Shown: positions 53,493-63,238 of the stretch, piece by piece | Position numbering within the stretch: the stretch's first letter is position 1 | How the letters are laid out: each line of letters opens with the position of its first letter | NCBI RefSeq assembly: GCF_002014965.1 | Contig: NZ_MUXT01000006.1 | Coordinates: 101,726 to 165,725, forward strand | Source: Moraxella canis | GTDB lineage: Bacteria > Pseudomonadota > Gammaproteobacteria > Pseudomonadales > Moraxellaceae | DNA: 64,000 bases | Direction of reading: 5' to 3' | The notes under the pieces: model-generated | Databases searched by the model: none | Seen by the model: the letters and a program-made list of their open reading frames with translations, nothing else | Told to the model about the DNA's origin: nothing | Translations under genes and position numbers: made by a program

Positions 53493-55202
53493 TCAAAGGT
53501 CTGTGCTGGGCTTGGTCAGGCTTTGAACTGCTTGATTGGCACTTAAAAAAATACGCCCTGACAGATCTTCAACCATCGGACTTGTCTTTAGAATATCCAT
53601 CACAGGACCCTTGACTTCAGCCAAATGTAGGCGCTGACCACGCTCAATGCAGCTTTGATTGAAGGTGATAAGCATCTCTTGGGCGGATAAATCGACGTGA
53701 TTGACTGCAGTCATCATCAGGACAATGTCATGAATGCTGGGGTCGTCAGACAGCTGGGTTAAATTGGCAAGAACGGACTGAGCATTACCAAAATACAAGC
53801 TTTCATCAATGCGCAAAAGCAGCAGCCCATCAAAAGTGGTTGCTTCGTGCCGCTCAATATTACGAAAATGTTCGCTGTCACCGACGCGCCCCACAATGGC
53901 GATGTGTACTTGATGTGTGCGATAAATCATCGCGGCAAAACTTGCCAAAAGTCCGACAACCAAACCGCTATTTAAACCAAAAATAATCGAGGTAAAGAAG
54001 GTGATACCAAAACAAATGGCATCGAATTTATCCAGCTGCCACGCGCTGATAAAAGTTTTGGTATCAACCATCGAGATGACAGAGCTGATGATCACTGCTG
54101 CCAAAATGGCATAGGGCAGACCTGCCAAATAGCGCCCCAAAAAAAGCAAGATCATTAGCACGCCCAAGGCGCAAATGATGGACGCTAACGGTGTTTTGGC
54201 GCCCACAGACAGGTTTAGGCTGGTGCGCGAGATACCGCCTGCGACCGCAAAACCACCAAAGGCACCGCTGGTGATGTTCGCCAAACCCAAGCCCCCAAGC
54301 TCTTTGTTGGCATCGTACGGCTCACCGCGTATCCGTGCCTGCTGTGCTGAGATCGTACTTGACGAAATAAAAGCGATCAGCGCGATCAAAAGCGCCGAGG
54401 GTAATAAATCTAATAAAGTGGTTACAGAAAAATTGGGAAAAGCGATTTTGGGTAAACCTGTGGGCAAAGGTTGTAGCAATCTGATCTGCATTTGCTCAAA
54501 TCCCATGCGATGACTAAGCCAAATGGAGAGAGCGACAATTAAAATGACAAAAAAGCGATTGCCAAAGCCGCGCCACTGAGTCGGCAGCCAGCCCCAAATC
54601 ATCGCCTCACCATAACGACTGATGATCAATAAAAGGGTGGCGCTAACCCCAAGTAAAACTGTCGGTAGATGGATGGGCTGAGTACTGGCATAAACACTTA
54701 AAAACAGGTCGATCAAGCTGTCAGCATTTAAAGGGACGCCGATGATGTGCTTGATTTGACTAAAAATAATTAATACTGCTGCCCCACTGATAAATCCTGA
54801 GGCGACGCCACGACTGACAAACTGCATAATCCAGCCCAGACGAATCAGCCCAGCGATCAATAAAATCCCGCCTACCATAAAGGCAAGAATAATGGCAAGT
54901 GAGGTGTATTGTAAGCTGCCGGCGGCATAGCCAGTCAGTGCTGATGCGGTCATGATGGCGGTAATGGCCACTGGACCGATAGATGAGACGCTGCTGGCGC
55001 CTATCCATGCGTAGACAATCACAGGCGCGATGGCAGCATATAGCCCCATAATGGGTGGTAGACCTGCCAAGGCAGCATAGCCCAGACTTTGAGGGATAAC
55101 CAGCACTGCCATCATAAGCCCAGCAGGGATGTCAGATAGAGCCGTGCGCGGATGCTGAATGAGCTGCAAAACCCAATGAGGTAGTAGATTTTGCACTCTC
55201 AT
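53493..55202 (-). CDS. SulP-family anion transporter with STAS domain
   Basis: 569 residues with about ten to twelve membrane helices, then a C-terminal STAS domain (~440-560). The start (HPRTALSDIPAGLMMAVLVIPQSLGYAALAGLPP) is the SulP signature. The substrate may be sulfate, bicarbonate or another anion and is not set by the sequence. ATG 55202 is chosen; TTG 55205 lies in the same frame. It begins 4 nt after the upstream lipoprotein gene. Confidence 0.93.
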   Translation of the reverse strand: MRVQNLLPHWVLQLIQHPRTALSDIPAGLMMAVLVIPQSLGYAALAGLPPIMGLYAAIAPVIVYAWIGASSVSSIGPVAITAIMTASALTGYAAGSLQYTSLAIILAFMVGGILLIAGLIRLGWIMQFVSRGVASGFISGAAVLIIFSQIKHIIGVPLNADSLIDLFLSVYASTQPIHLPTVLLGVSATLLLIISRYGEAMIWGWLPTQWRGFGNRFFVILIVALSIWLSHRMGFEQMQIRLLQPLPTGLPKIAFPNFSVTTLLDLLPSALLIALIAFISSSTISAQQARIRGEPYDANKELGGLGLANITSGAFGGFAVAGGISRTSLNLSVGAKTPLASIICALGVLMILLFLGRYLAGLPYAILAAVIISSVISMVDTKTFISAWQLDKFDAICFGITFFTSIIFGLNSGLVVGLLASFAAMIYRTHQVHIAIVGRVGDSEHFRNIERHEATTFDGLLLLRIDESLYFGNAQSVLANLTQLSDDPSIHDIVLMMTAVNHVDLSAQEMLITFNQSCIERGQRLHLAEVKGPVMDILKTSPMVEDLSGRIFLSANQAVQSLTKPSTDL

Positions 55203-55205
55203 CAA

Positions 55206-55601
55206 TTATTCTCCGTAGATTTTCACACCTTGGGCAAACGCACATTGTTTTTGGCGAGCGGCAAGAATCATGGCATCATGCTCACCATATAAGCGAGAGA
55301 GTGTCTCTTTTTTGGCGGCGCGCTGTCTGCTATTGGTGCCCACGCCCCAGCTGATGCTTGGATAGATGCCGTGGCGGCTGCCTGTCACACCGATCCCAAT
55401 GCCAGAGGCGGATAAACCAATTTGCTCATTTTGAGCTCTTTCGACCAAAGTGGTGACGCGGCGCACTTCTGACTGCAGCTGAGTGCAGTCATAGCTGTGA
55501 TACATATTGGGATTGACATACTGCGGCGTGATATTGCCAGTAGTGGCACAGCCTGCCAGCGCGACAACTGAGGCTGCGGTGATCATGAATTTTTTCATCA
55601 T
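55206..55601 (-). CDS. Small lipoprotein of unknown function
   Basis: 131 residues. The signal ends in VVALAGC, so the mature protein is lipid-anchored. The body has a helical stretch (SYDCTQLQSEVRRVTTLVERAQNEQIG) and then a Gly/Ser-rich hydrophobic segment (SASGIGIGVTGSRHG). This pattern occurs in small metalloprotease-like or envelope lipoproteins of uncertain role. AGGGA precedes ATG 55601. It is probably co-transcribed with the SulP gene. Confidence 0.75.
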   Translation of the reverse strand: MMKKFMITAASVVALAGCATTGNITPQYVNPNMYHSYDCTQLQSEVRRVTTLVERAQNEQIGLSASGIGIGVTGSRHGIYPSISWGVGTNSRQRAAKKETLSRLYGEHDAMILAARQKQCAFAQGVKIYGE

Positions 55602-55667
55602 AAAATCCCTATTAAAATCAATTTTTAGCCTTAACTTAATCATAGATCATAACGCCAAGGCAAATTA

Positions 55668-55991
55668 TCAGCGACGAGAAGCGCACAAAGGGCTGTCAGG
55701 TGCTTGCTCAAGCTTCGCCCATTCATCAGGCGTATAGGCATGGATGGCAAGGGCGTGAACCGTGCCGCCGCCACTCGTCAAAAAAGGCTGAGCCAAGGCA
55801 TAGACTGCCTGATGGCGAGCAGCCAAGCGCTGCCCCTCAAACGCTTCACTGACAATCAAAAGCTTAAAGTGGCTTTCTTTGCCCTCAAAATAGCCAGCAT
55901 GCATGTGACTTTCGTTCTGCAATGACAGTGTGCTGGGGCTAAGCGCTTGTAGTGCTGCACTCAGCGCCGCTGCTGTTGGGTTATTCATCAT
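55668..55991 (-). CDS. bolA: BolA family protein
   Basis: 107 residues, second BolA-fold protein in the window. It has the fuller BolA pattern: ESHMHAGYFEGKESHFKLLIVSEAFEGQRLAARHQAVYALAQPFL and GTVHALAIHAYTPDEW. The H in HMHAG and in VHALAIHA are the likely cluster ligands shared with a glutaredoxin. E. coli BolA is a stress morphogene and transcription factor. The start is 55991 or 55988. Confidence 0.9.
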   Translation of the reverse strand: MMNNPTAAALSAALQALSPSTLSLQNESHMHAGYFEGKESHFKLLIVSEAFEGQRLAARHQAVYALAQPFLTSGGGTVHALAIHAYTPDEWAKLEQAPDSPLCASRR

Positions 55992-56019
55992 ATCACTTAA
56001 CTAAGTTTAATTTGATCAA

Positions 56020-56844
56020 TTAGCGTCTGGGTGCTGCCTGATACAGTGGCATGACCGTTGGCACCAAGGCTTTTAGATTGCTAATGCGATTGGCAGAGCT
56101 TGGGTGTGTGCTCAAAAACTGCGGCACGCTGCCACCACCAGCTGACTGCATTTTTTGCCACAAAGTGACCGCAGCATTTGGATCGTAGCCTGCACGTGCC
56201 ATCAGCTCAATGCCAATTTTATCAGCTTCTGCCTCTTGGGTGCGCGAGTGCGGTAGGTCCAGTCCCAGCTGACCTGCCAAGCCTACCAGCTGTGCTTGAC
56301 CGCTTGATAGCCCAAGCGCGCTCACTGCGATACCCAGAACGCCTTGGGTGGCGACGCCTCGGCTGGCTTTTTCGCGAGAATGCTCACGCAACGCATGCGC
56401 CATCTCATGCCCCATGATGGCAGCGATTTCGGCATCGGTCAGCTTCAGCCGCTCAATGATGCCAGTATAAAAGACAATCTTGCCGCCTGGCATGACATAG
56501 GCATTGATTTGATTATCGGTGATGGCATGCACTTTCCAATCCCAGCTGGTCGCATCTGGACGCAGCGCTGTCGTCTGTGGAATCAGATGATTGGCAATGC
56601 GGCGAAGGCGCTGAACTTGCGCATAATTATTATCAAGCTTGCCTTTGGCGCGCGCTTCATTGATGGTTTGTAGATAGGCTCGATTGGACAGCTGCATGAT
56701 CTCTTCACTTGAAACCAATAATAGCTGTTTTCGGTCGGCACCCACCACGCCTGCGCTGGTGGTGCTAGAGCAGCCAGCAATCGGTGCGACAGTGGCTGCA
56801 GCCAAAGTCACTGCCAAAACATTTTTTTTGATGAAACTTTGCAT
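56020..56844 (-). CDS. M48-family metalloprotease lipoprotein (LoiP/YcaL-like)
   Basis: 274 residues. The signal ends in PIAGC (Cys 25), so it is a lipoprotein. The zinc motif HEMAH is at 146-150, and the third ligand Glu lies in EAEADKIGIELM. The family (LoiP, YcaL) degrades stalled or misfolded outer-membrane proteins in the periplasm. It has no TPR domain, so it is not BepA-type. A homologue of HtpX would have membrane helices, which this lacks. Confidence 0.92.
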   Translation of the reverse strand: MQSFIKKNVLAVTLAAATVAPIAGCSSTTSAGVVGADRKQLLLVSSEEIMQLSNRAYLQTINEARAKGKLDNNYAQVQRLRRIANHLIPQTTALRPDATSWDWKVHAITDNQINAYVMPGGKIVFYTGIIERLKLTDAEIAAIMGHEMAHALREHSREKASRGVATQGVLGIAVSALGLSSGQAQLVGLAGQLGLDLPHSRTQEAEADKIGIELMARAGYDPNAAVTLWQKMQSAGGGSVPQFLSTHPSSANRISNLKALVPTVMPLYQAAPRR

Positions 56845-57038
56845 ACTCGTCCCTCGTAGAATGCCTGTGATGTCTTAAAATCGTAACGCTTGTAGTGATT
56901 ATAAACCAAAGCCCTTTATAAGCCTAGCGATCTAAACAAAAAATTCACAAATTATCATTATTCATAGAATCACTATTTCAGTCGCTATTTTTTAAAAGCC
57001 AGTTTATTTAAAGCTCGCCTGACTTGCCTGCCAAAAGC

Positions 57039-57117
57039 CTTGTCATCAAATTGTCATATAATTTTCATATAACCGTCATCTGTCAGTCATTAAATCGTCA
57101 TGCACGATTTTTACAAT
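57039..57117 (+). promoter_or_regulatory. Six 11-bp PhoB repeats (Pho boxes) and -10 of pstS
   Basis: Six direct repeats in strict 11-bp phase run from 57039 to 57104: cttgtcatcaa, attgtcatata, attttcatata, accgtcatctg, tcagtcattaa, atcgtcatgca. Each has the core GTCAT (TTCAT in the third) at positions 4-8. A PhoB dimer binds two repeats, so this gives room for three dimers. A -10 (TACAAT, 57112-57117) follows by 7 nt, as PhoB-dependent promoters do in place of a -35. The rest of the 346-bp gap is A+T-rich. Confidence 0.92.
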
Positions 57118-57193
57118 ACGCATAACTTATGTGATAAATCTCCTTAGCTTTTAACATCCATATCCTTACTAGAGTTTACCCAACGGAGTTATG

Positions 57194-58333
57194 ATGAAAA
57201 CGAACATCAAATTGATCAGCCTATCTGTCGCTGCTGTTATCGCGCTAACTGCTTGTAGCAAAAAAGACGAACAAGCTGCCGCGACTCAGCCAGAACCAGC
57301 TGCAACGACAGCAGCTCCAGCTGACGCTGCCCCAGCCGCTATGGAACAAGTTGCTATCAACATCACAGGCGCAGGCGCATCTTTCCCACAACCAATCTAT
57401 GCCAAATGGTCAGCTGATTTCAAAGAAGCTACCAGCGGTCAAGTGAACTATCAATCAATCGGTTCCTCAGGTGGTATCAAGCAAATCATCGCTAAAACTG
57501 TTGACTTCGGTGCTTCAGATGCGCCATTGACTGTGGATGAGCTAAACGCTGAAAACCTAATCCAGTTCCCAACAGTGATCGGCGGTGTTGTACCTGTGGT
57601 GAATATCGAAGGTATCGAAGCTGGCGCGCTTAAGCTAGATGGCGAAACTTTGGCAAATATCTACTTGGGTAAAGTGACGAAGTGGAACGATCCTGCGATT
57701 GTTGCACTTAACCCAGATTTGACACTGCCAGATGCTGACATCACCACAGTATTCCGTTCAGACGGTTCAGGCACGACCTTTAACTTCACTGACTACCTAA
57801 ATAAAGTTTCAACCGACTGGGCAAGCTCAGTGGGCGTGGACAAAGCCATCAAATGGCCAACCGCTTCTTCAGGCGCTGCTGGTAAAGGTAACGAAGGCGT
57901 AGCAAGCTATGTTAGCCGCATCAAAAACTCAATCGGCTATGTAGAATACGCCTACGCCAAGCAAAATGGCATGTCTCATGTAGCACTTAAAAACGCCGCT
58001 GGTGAATTTGTTCAGCCATCAGCTGACAGTTTCGCTGCTGCAGGTGACATCGATTGGTCAGCAGCACCTGGCTTTAACCAAGTGCTAACCAACTCAGAAA
58101 CTGCAGGCGCATGGCCAATCGCTGCTGCAACTTTCATCATCGTACACAAAAACCCAGAAAATCCTGAGCAAGTTGCTGGTGTTCTAAGATTCTTTGACTG
58201 GGCATACACCAATGGTGACCAAGCAGCGCTAGATCTTGACTATGTACCATTCAGCGACAAAGCGGTTGAGCTGTTCAAGGCAAGCTGGAGCGAAGTGAAA
58301 GACTCAAGCGGCAATGCAGTTTATGCACAATAA
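57194..58333 (+). CDS. pstS: Phosphate-binding lipoprotein PstS
   Basis: 379 residues; captures phosphate for the ABC transporter. The signal ends in ALTAC (Cys 21 from this Met), so it is lipid-anchored, unlike free periplasmic PstS of E. coli. A Pro/Ala/Thr linker follows (residues ~30-50). The binding segments GAGASFPQPIYAKW, IGSSGGIKQI, FGASDAPLT and RSDGSGTTFNFTDYL are present. ATG 57194 suits the GGAG spacing better than ATG 57191. Expression should be driven by PhoB. Confidence 0.95.
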   Translation: MKTNIKLISLSVAAVIALTACSKKDEQAAATQPEPAATTAAPADAAPAAMEQVAINITGAGASFPQPIYAKWSADFKEATSGQVNYQSIGSSGGIKQIIAKTVDFGASDAPLTVDELNAENLIQFPTVIGGVVPVVNIEGIEAGALKLDGETLANIYLGKVTKWNDPAIVALNPDLTLPDADITTVFRSDGSGTTFNFTDYLNKVSTDWASSVGVDKAIKWPTASSGAAGKGNEGVASYVSRIKNSIGYVEYAYAKQNGMSHVALKNAAGEFVQPSADSFAAAGDIDWSAAPGFNQVLTNSETAGAWPIAAATFIIVHKNPENPEQVAGVLRFFDWAYTNGDQAALDLDYVPFSDKAVELFKASWSEVKDSSGNAVYAQ

Positions 58334-58440
58334 GCTGCCCTATAAGCTGCGATGACTTCTTGAAATGTGGCTTGTCAGAATTGGCAAGCCCATTATTTCT
58401 TAAAATACAGCCAATTTAGCAAAATCAGGGGAATTCCCAA

Positions 58441-59403
58441 ATGACCACCCAAAATTCAGCACTCGCCGCCAGACTCAGTCGCCAAAAGCGACTTGATGGC
58501 GCTTTTGTTTGGACAACCAAACTGTCTGCGCTGCTTGTACTTTTGACTTTAGGCGGTATCATGCTGTCACTAGTCTTTGGTGCAATGCCGAGTATTCGCG
58601 AATTTGGTTTGAATTTTTATACCAGCAGTAACTGGGATCCAGTCGCTGGTCAGTTCGGTGCGTTGGCACCAATTTATGGCACAATCGTCACCTCCATTAT
58701 CGCGGTCGTGATTGCCGTGCCAGTCAGTTTTGGTATTGCGGTTTTTTTGACAGAACTTTGCCCAAACTTCCTAAAAAAGCCATTGGGTATCGCCATTGAG
58801 CTACTTGCTGGTATTCCATCGATTATCTATGGTATGTGGGGTTTATTTGTCTTTGCGCCTTGGTTCGGTGATACCGTGCAGCCATGGCTAATCAATCATT
58901 TGGCAGGGCTGCCGATCATCGGTCAGATGTTTGTTGGTGCACCTATTGGTATCGGTCTTTTCACGGCAGGTTTGGTACTTGCCATTATGATCATTCCATT
59001 CATCGCTGCGACCATGCGCGATGTGTTTTTGGTGGTGCCTGATTTGCTAAAAGAGTCGGCGTATGGCATGGGTGCGACTACTTGGGAAGTTGTTACTAAA
59101 GTTGTGCTGCCTTATACCAAAGCGGGTGTGGTCGGCGGTCTGATTTTGGGCTTGGGACGAGCGCTTGGTGAGACCATGGCGGTGACTTTCTTGATTGGTA
59201 ACACCTTTAATATCAATACAAGCCTATTTACTTCTGGGGTATCGATCACCTCAGCCTTGGCTAACGAATTTGCTGAAGCCTCAAGCGAGATGCACTTATC
59301 GTCGCTGCTACACTTAGGTTTGATTCTGTTTGTGATTAGTTTCATTGTATTATCAGCCTCTAAGCTTATGCTGATGAAGATCGACAAGCGAGCTGGAAAA
59401 TAA
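58441..59403 (+). CDS. pstC: Phosphate ABC transporter permease PstC
   Basis: 320 residues with six membrane helices expected. The permease signature near the C-terminus ([43 protein letters not shown]) is the EAA-type loop that contacts PstB. The gene order pstS-pstC-pstA-pstB is as in E. coli. It follows pstS by 107 nt. Confidence 0.96.
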   Translation: MTTQNSALAARLSRQKRLDGAFVWTTKLSALLVLLTLGGIMLSLVFGAMPSIREFGLNFYTSSNWDPVAGQFGALAPIYGTIVTSIIAVVIAVPVSFGIAVFLTELCPNFLKKPLGIAIELLAGIPSIIYGMWGLFVFAPWFGDTVQPWLINHLAGLPIIGQMFVGAPIGIGLFTAGLVLAIMIIPFIAATMRDVFLVVPDLLKESAYGMGATTWEVVTKVVLPYTKAGVVGGLILGLGRALGETMAVTFLIGNTFNINTSLFTSGVSITSALANEFAEASSEMHLSSLLHLGLILFVISFIVLSASKLMLMKIDKRAGK

Positions 59404-59413
59404 GGATAATACC

Positions 59414-60286
59414 ATGATTAATGAAAAAGCAAATTTTGCCAATCGCATCCATATGCCAAAGTATCATCGCCGCCGTGCAGTGAGCCGCTTTGCGATGGGA
59501 TTGACCGCTGTCGCGATGACTTTTGGTCTGTTTTGGTTGGCGTGGATTTTGGTGACGTTATTTGCCCAAGGTATCCAAGGCTTGATGTCTATGCCTGTGT
59601 TTAGTATGGATACACCACCACCGATGGCCGAAGGTGGTCTGCGTAACGCCATTGTCGGTTCGATCATGATTTCTTTTGCTGGTCTTGCGGTGGGTACGCC
59701 GATTGGGATTTTGACAGGCGTGTACTTAGCAGAATTTGACCAAGGCGGCTGGCTTGGTCGTGCCACGCGCTTTATGAATGACATTTTGCTGTCAGCGCCT
59801 TCTATTGTGATTGGTTTGTTCGTATTTGCTTTGATGGTTCAAGGTCGTGGATTCTCAGGCTGGGCGGGCGTTGTTGCGTTGGCGGTGATTGTGATTCCTG
59901 TGGTGGTGCGTACCACAGAAAGCATGCTGCTACTTGTGCCCAATAACCTGCGCGAAGCAGGCTATGCGCTAGGCGCACCAAAATATAAATTGGTCAGCCA
60001 CATTACCCTAAAATCCGCCAAAGCAGGTGTGATTACAGGCGTGCTGCTTGCTTTTGCTCGTATTGCTGGCGAAACTGCGCCGTTACTATTTACCGCGCTA
60101 AATAACCAATACTTTAGCACAGATATGTCTCAAGCGATGGCAAACTTACCAAATACCATCTATCAGTTTGCGATGAGTCCGTATGACAACTGGCATGCTT
60201 TGGCATGGGCAGCGGCGCTACTGATCACTTTTGCGGTATTACTGTTAAACATCATCGCTCGTGCTTTATCGTCCAAAGCGCATTAA
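59414..60286 (+). CDS. pstA: Phosphate ABC transporter permease PstA
   Basis: 290 residues, six membrane helices. The EAA loop (REAGYALGAPKYKLVSHITLKSAKAGVITGVLLAFARIAGETAPLLFTA) is typical of PstA. AAGGA precedes ATG, 10 nt after pstC. Confidence 0.96.
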   Translation: MINEKANFANRIHMPKYHRRRAVSRFAMGLTAVAMTFGLFWLAWILVTLFAQGIQGLMSMPVFSMDTPPPMAEGGLRNAIVGSIMISFAGLAVGTPIGILTGVYLAEFDQGGWLGRATRFMNDILLSAPSIVIGLFVFALMVQGRGFSGWAGVVALAVIVIPVVVRTTESMLLLVPNNLREAGYALGAPKYKLVSHITLKSAKAGVITGVLLAFARIAGETAPLLFTALNNQYFSTDMSQAMANLPNTIYQFAMSPYDNWHALAWAAALLITFAVLLLNIIARALSSKAH

Positions 60287-60354
60287 GGGTCAATTGATCT
60301 TAGCCAACATAGCCAAAGTGTTTGAACACTTGCCAAATATAAGGAAAACTCAAC

Positions 60355-61194
60355 ATGAATACACTTAACCAAAGTCTGAACCCAACCATGAACACAGCGT
60401 TTACTGATAGCAATACCGATGACAAAACTCTAAGCCAAACTGCCGCCAAAGTACAAGTGCGTAATCTTGACTTTTATTATGGCGATTACAAGGCGCTTAA
60501 AAATATCAATTTAGATATTTTGGATAAAAAGGTCACCGCGTTCATCGGTCCATCAGGCTGTGGTAAATCAACGCTTTTGCGCACGCTAAACCGTATGTAT
60601 GACCTATACTCAGGTATGCGTGCGACAGGTGAGATTATCTTGGATAACCAAAATATCTTAGACAGCCGCGTCGATGTTAACTTGCTACGCGCGCGCGTTG
60701 GCATGGTGTTTCAAAAGCCAACCCCATTTGCCATGTCAATTTATGACAATGTGGCGTTTGGTGTGAAGTTATATGAAAATTTATCTAAATCTGAGCTTGA
60801 TGATCGCGTTGAATGGGCGCTTCAAAAATCTGCCCTATGGAATGAAGTCAAAGACAAGCTAAAAAAATCAGGTCTATCATTATCAGGCGGTCAGCAGCAG
60901 CGTCTATGTATCGCGCGCAGTGTGGCGACGCGCCCTGAAGTGTTGCTACTAGATGAGCCGACATCAGCCCTAGACCCTATCTCAACAGGTGCGATCGAAG
61001 AGCTGATCCATGATCTAAAACAAGACTATACCATTGCGATCGTAACGCATAACATGCAGCAAGCGGTTCGCTGCTCTGACTTCACCGCTTATATGTATTT
61101 GGGTGATATGATTGAGATGGGCGAAACCAGCCAAATCTTCAACAATCCGCAAAATCAAGCAACGGCAGATTATATCGCTGGTCGTCACGGCTGA
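60355..61194 (+). CDS. pstB: Phosphate ABC transporter ATPase PstB
   Basis: 279 residues. Walker A (GPSGCGKST), signature ([14 protein letters not shown]), Walker B ([12 protein letters not shown]) and switch His (VTHNM) are intact. The N-terminal ~30 residues precede the usual PstB core and lack motifs, so the true start could lie further in. It energises PstCA and, with PhoU in enterobacteria, signals phosphate status to PhoR; phoU is not seen here. Confidence 0.97.
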   Translation: MNTLNQSLNPTMNTAFTDSNTDDKTLSQTAAKVQVRNLDFYYGDYKALKNINLDILDKKVTAFIGPSGCGKSTLLRTLNRMYDLYSGMRATGEIILDNQNILDSRVDVNLLRARVGMVFQKPTPFAMSIYDNVAFGVKLYENLSKSELDDRVEWALQKSALWNEVKDKLKKSGLSLSGGQQQRLCIARSVATRPEVLLLDEPTSALDPISTGAIEELIHDLKQDYTIAIVTHNMQQAVRCSDFTAYMYLGDMIEMGETSQIFNNPQNQATADYIAGRHG

Positions 61195-61287
61195 TTGATC
61201 AAGCAAGAGTCTCTGTCTTGGGCCCAAGCTTTGGTGGGACGATCAAAGGTGTCGTATTTTGATCAGTCAAAGGGCTTTGGCGGACAG

Positions 61288-61318
61288 CCCAAGGCGTGCT
61301 TAGCACTCCTTGGGTTTT
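61288..61318 (+). terminator. Terminator after pstB
   Basis: A 7-bp stem (cccaagg / ccttggg), extended by pairing inside the 13-nt loop, is followed by four T. The 293-nt gap to phoB also holds a possible promoter: CTGTTA (61391-61396), 17-bp spacer, TACAAT (61414-61419). Confidence 0.7.
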
Positions 61319-61487
61319 ATTTTGGTCAATGTCTTCTTACTTTTATGAATTAATTAAAGTTTGTTAAACGAATTAAGCCATGATTTGTGGCTGTTATCGG
61401 ACAATATTTATGTTACAATTTAACTCAGCCCTTACCCAAAAGCCTTATTCAACCTACCCAAAAGCCGTTTTAGGGAGTTCGCCATCA

Positions 61488-62177
61488 ATGAGTGCAAAAA
61501 TCTTGGTTGTTGAAGATGAGCCTGCCATCAATGAGCTGATTGCGGGGACTTTGGATTTGTCGGATTTTGATGTGGTTCAAGCCTATGACACCCAAGGCGC
61601 TTATGTGGCTGTGGTCGACGAAAAGCCTGATTTGATCTTATTGGATTGGATGATGCCACATGGAGAATCAGGGATTGATTTTGCGCGCAGACTCAAGAAA
61701 AACCCAACCACCGCTGACATCCCCATCATCATGCTCACCGCCAAAGGTGAAGAAGATAATAAAGTGTATGGGCTCGATGCGGGTGCGGATGATTATATCA
61801 CCAAGCCTTTTAGTACTCGAGAGCTGATTAGCCGAGTCAAGGCAGTGCTTCGCCGCACAGGCATCGGCATGGGCAAAGAGCTGATGCAGGCGGGTAATTT
61901 ATCCATCAACACAGCCAGCCAAAGAGTCATGGCAGGCGATGCTGAGATCACCATGAGTAGTACCGAATATCGTCTGCTGTGCTTTTTTGTGACGCACTCA
62001 GAGCGTGCCTATACACGCGCTCAGATTCTAGATGCGGTGTGGGGCGGTAATGTTTATATTGATGAGCGTACGGTGGATGTGCACATTCGTCGTCTGCGTA
62101 AGCTGCTGGCACCTTATGGGGCAGATACGCTGATTCAAACAGTGCGCGGTACAGGCTATCGGTTCTCGGATAAATAA
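61488..62177 (+). CDS. phoB: Phosphate regulon response regulator PhoB
   Basis: 229 residues. Receiver domain: acidic pair (VVEDEP), phospho-acceptor Asp in LILLDWMMPHGESG (about residue 54), Thr/Lys in MLTAKGEEDNK and DDYITKPFS. The C-terminal winged helix (STEYRLLCFFVTHSERAYTRAQILDAVWGGNVYIDERTVDVHIRRLRK) is OmpR/PhoB type. It should bind the six repeats before pstS. ATG 61488 has AGGGAG upstream; the frame extends 36 codons further but the receiver begins here. Confidence 0.97.
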   Translation: MSAKILVVEDEPAINELIAGTLDLSDFDVVQAYDTQGAYVAVVDEKPDLILLDWMMPHGESGIDFARRLKKNPTTADIPIIMLTAKGEEDNKVYGLDAGADDYITKPFSTRELISRVKAVLRRTGIGMGKELMQAGNLSINTASQRVMAGDAEITMSSTEYRLLCFFVTHSERAYTRAQILDAVWGGNVYIDERTVDVHIRRLRKLLAPYGADTLIQTVRGTGYRFSDK

Positions 62178-62179
62178 TC

Positions 62180-63235
62180 ATGAAACACTCTGCTGCCGAT
62201 TTTGGTTTATTGGTAGAGAATTTGCCTGATGGTATCGTGGTCATAGATATGAACCGCTTGGCGATTGAGTACATCAATCCTGCCGCCAAGCGCTTGCTTG
62301 GTGTTGCCGCTGATGAGACGCAAGGTCAGGCCCTGCCAAGCACAGTGTTTGCAAATAGCACGTTTGAGCAGCTTTATGACATCTATAAAGACCCAAGTTT
62401 GCCCCACTCGTTTTGCCAAAATCACCCGACGATTACAGGCAATGTCCTAAACCTGCGCTTGGTGCGACTGACGGATGATCGCTGCGCTGTCATGGTCAAA
62501 GATCATACGCGCATGCAGCAGCTTGAGCAGATGCGGACAGATTTTGTGGGTAATGTGTCGCATGAGCTGCGTACGCCTTTGACAGTGATTTTGGGCTATC
62601 TTGAGAATTTTACACTGACTGATGATGTTAAGCCTGCGTGGGCGCGTGGGCTCAAACTTATGCGTGAGCAGGCTATCCGTATGAATGACTTAATCAATGA
62701 TCTGCTCATGCTGTCGCGTCTTGAAAGTGATGAAACCAAGCCGATGGCTGAAGTCAATATGCCGCGCCTGCTGATGCAAGTATTTGATCAAGCATCTGCC
62801 AGTAACCAAGCGGGGCATTTGATTGATATTCATCTGGATACCGATAAAAATATTTTGGGGATTGAGGCTTATTTGTACAGTGCGATTATTAATTTGGTTT
62901 TAAATGCCATTAAATACACGCCATCGGGTGGGGCAATTGATATCATCTATGAAGAAGATGGCGGTGATGTTCATCTGTCGGTGACCGATAATGGCATTGG
63001 GATTAGTAGTGAGCATCTTGGGCGGCTGACTGAGCGATTTTATCGGGTGGACAGTGGGCGTAGCCGTGCTACGGGCGGGACGGGACTTGGGCTTGCCATC
63101 GTGAAGCATGTGCTAAATAAGCACAATGCCCGCCTAGAAATCAGCTCAGAAGAGGGCGTTGGCTCTACCTTTCATATTATTTTTCCCAAAAGTCAAACCA
63201 TCTCTACACAGACCTTACAAACACAAGCGATATAA
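62180..63235 (+). CDS. phoR: Phosphate regulon sensor kinase PhoR, without membrane anchor
   Basis: 351 residues, about 80 shorter than E. coli PhoR. It begins directly in the PAS domain (DFGLLVENLPDGIVVIDMNRLAIEYINPAAKRLLG). HisKA follows with the phospho-His in VGNVSHELRTPLTVI (about 131), then the ATPase domain with N box (NLVLNAIKYTPSGG), DNGIGI and GGTGLGLAI. No transmembrane helix is seen. It starts 2 nt after the phoB stop, so the anchor is not upstream. It may work as a soluble kinase or be held to the Pst complex by its partners. Confidence 0.95.
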   Translation: MKHSAADFGLLVENLPDGIVVIDMNRLAIEYINPAAKRLLGVAADETQGQALPSTVFANSTFEQLYDIYKDPSLPHSFCQNHPTITGNVLNLRLVRLTDDRCAVMVKDHTRMQQLEQMRTDFVGNVSHELRTPLTVILGYLENFTLTDDVKPAWARGLKLMREQAIRMNDLINDLLMLSRLESDETKPMAEVNMPRLLMQVFDQASASNQAGHLIDIHLDTDKNILGIEAYLYSAIINLVLNAIKYTPSGGAIDIIYEEDGGDVHLSVTDNGIGISSEHLGRLTERFYRVDSGRSRATGGTGLGLAIVKHVLNKHNARLEISSEEGVGSTFHIIFPKSQTISTQTLQTQAI

Positions 63236-63238
63236 CAG

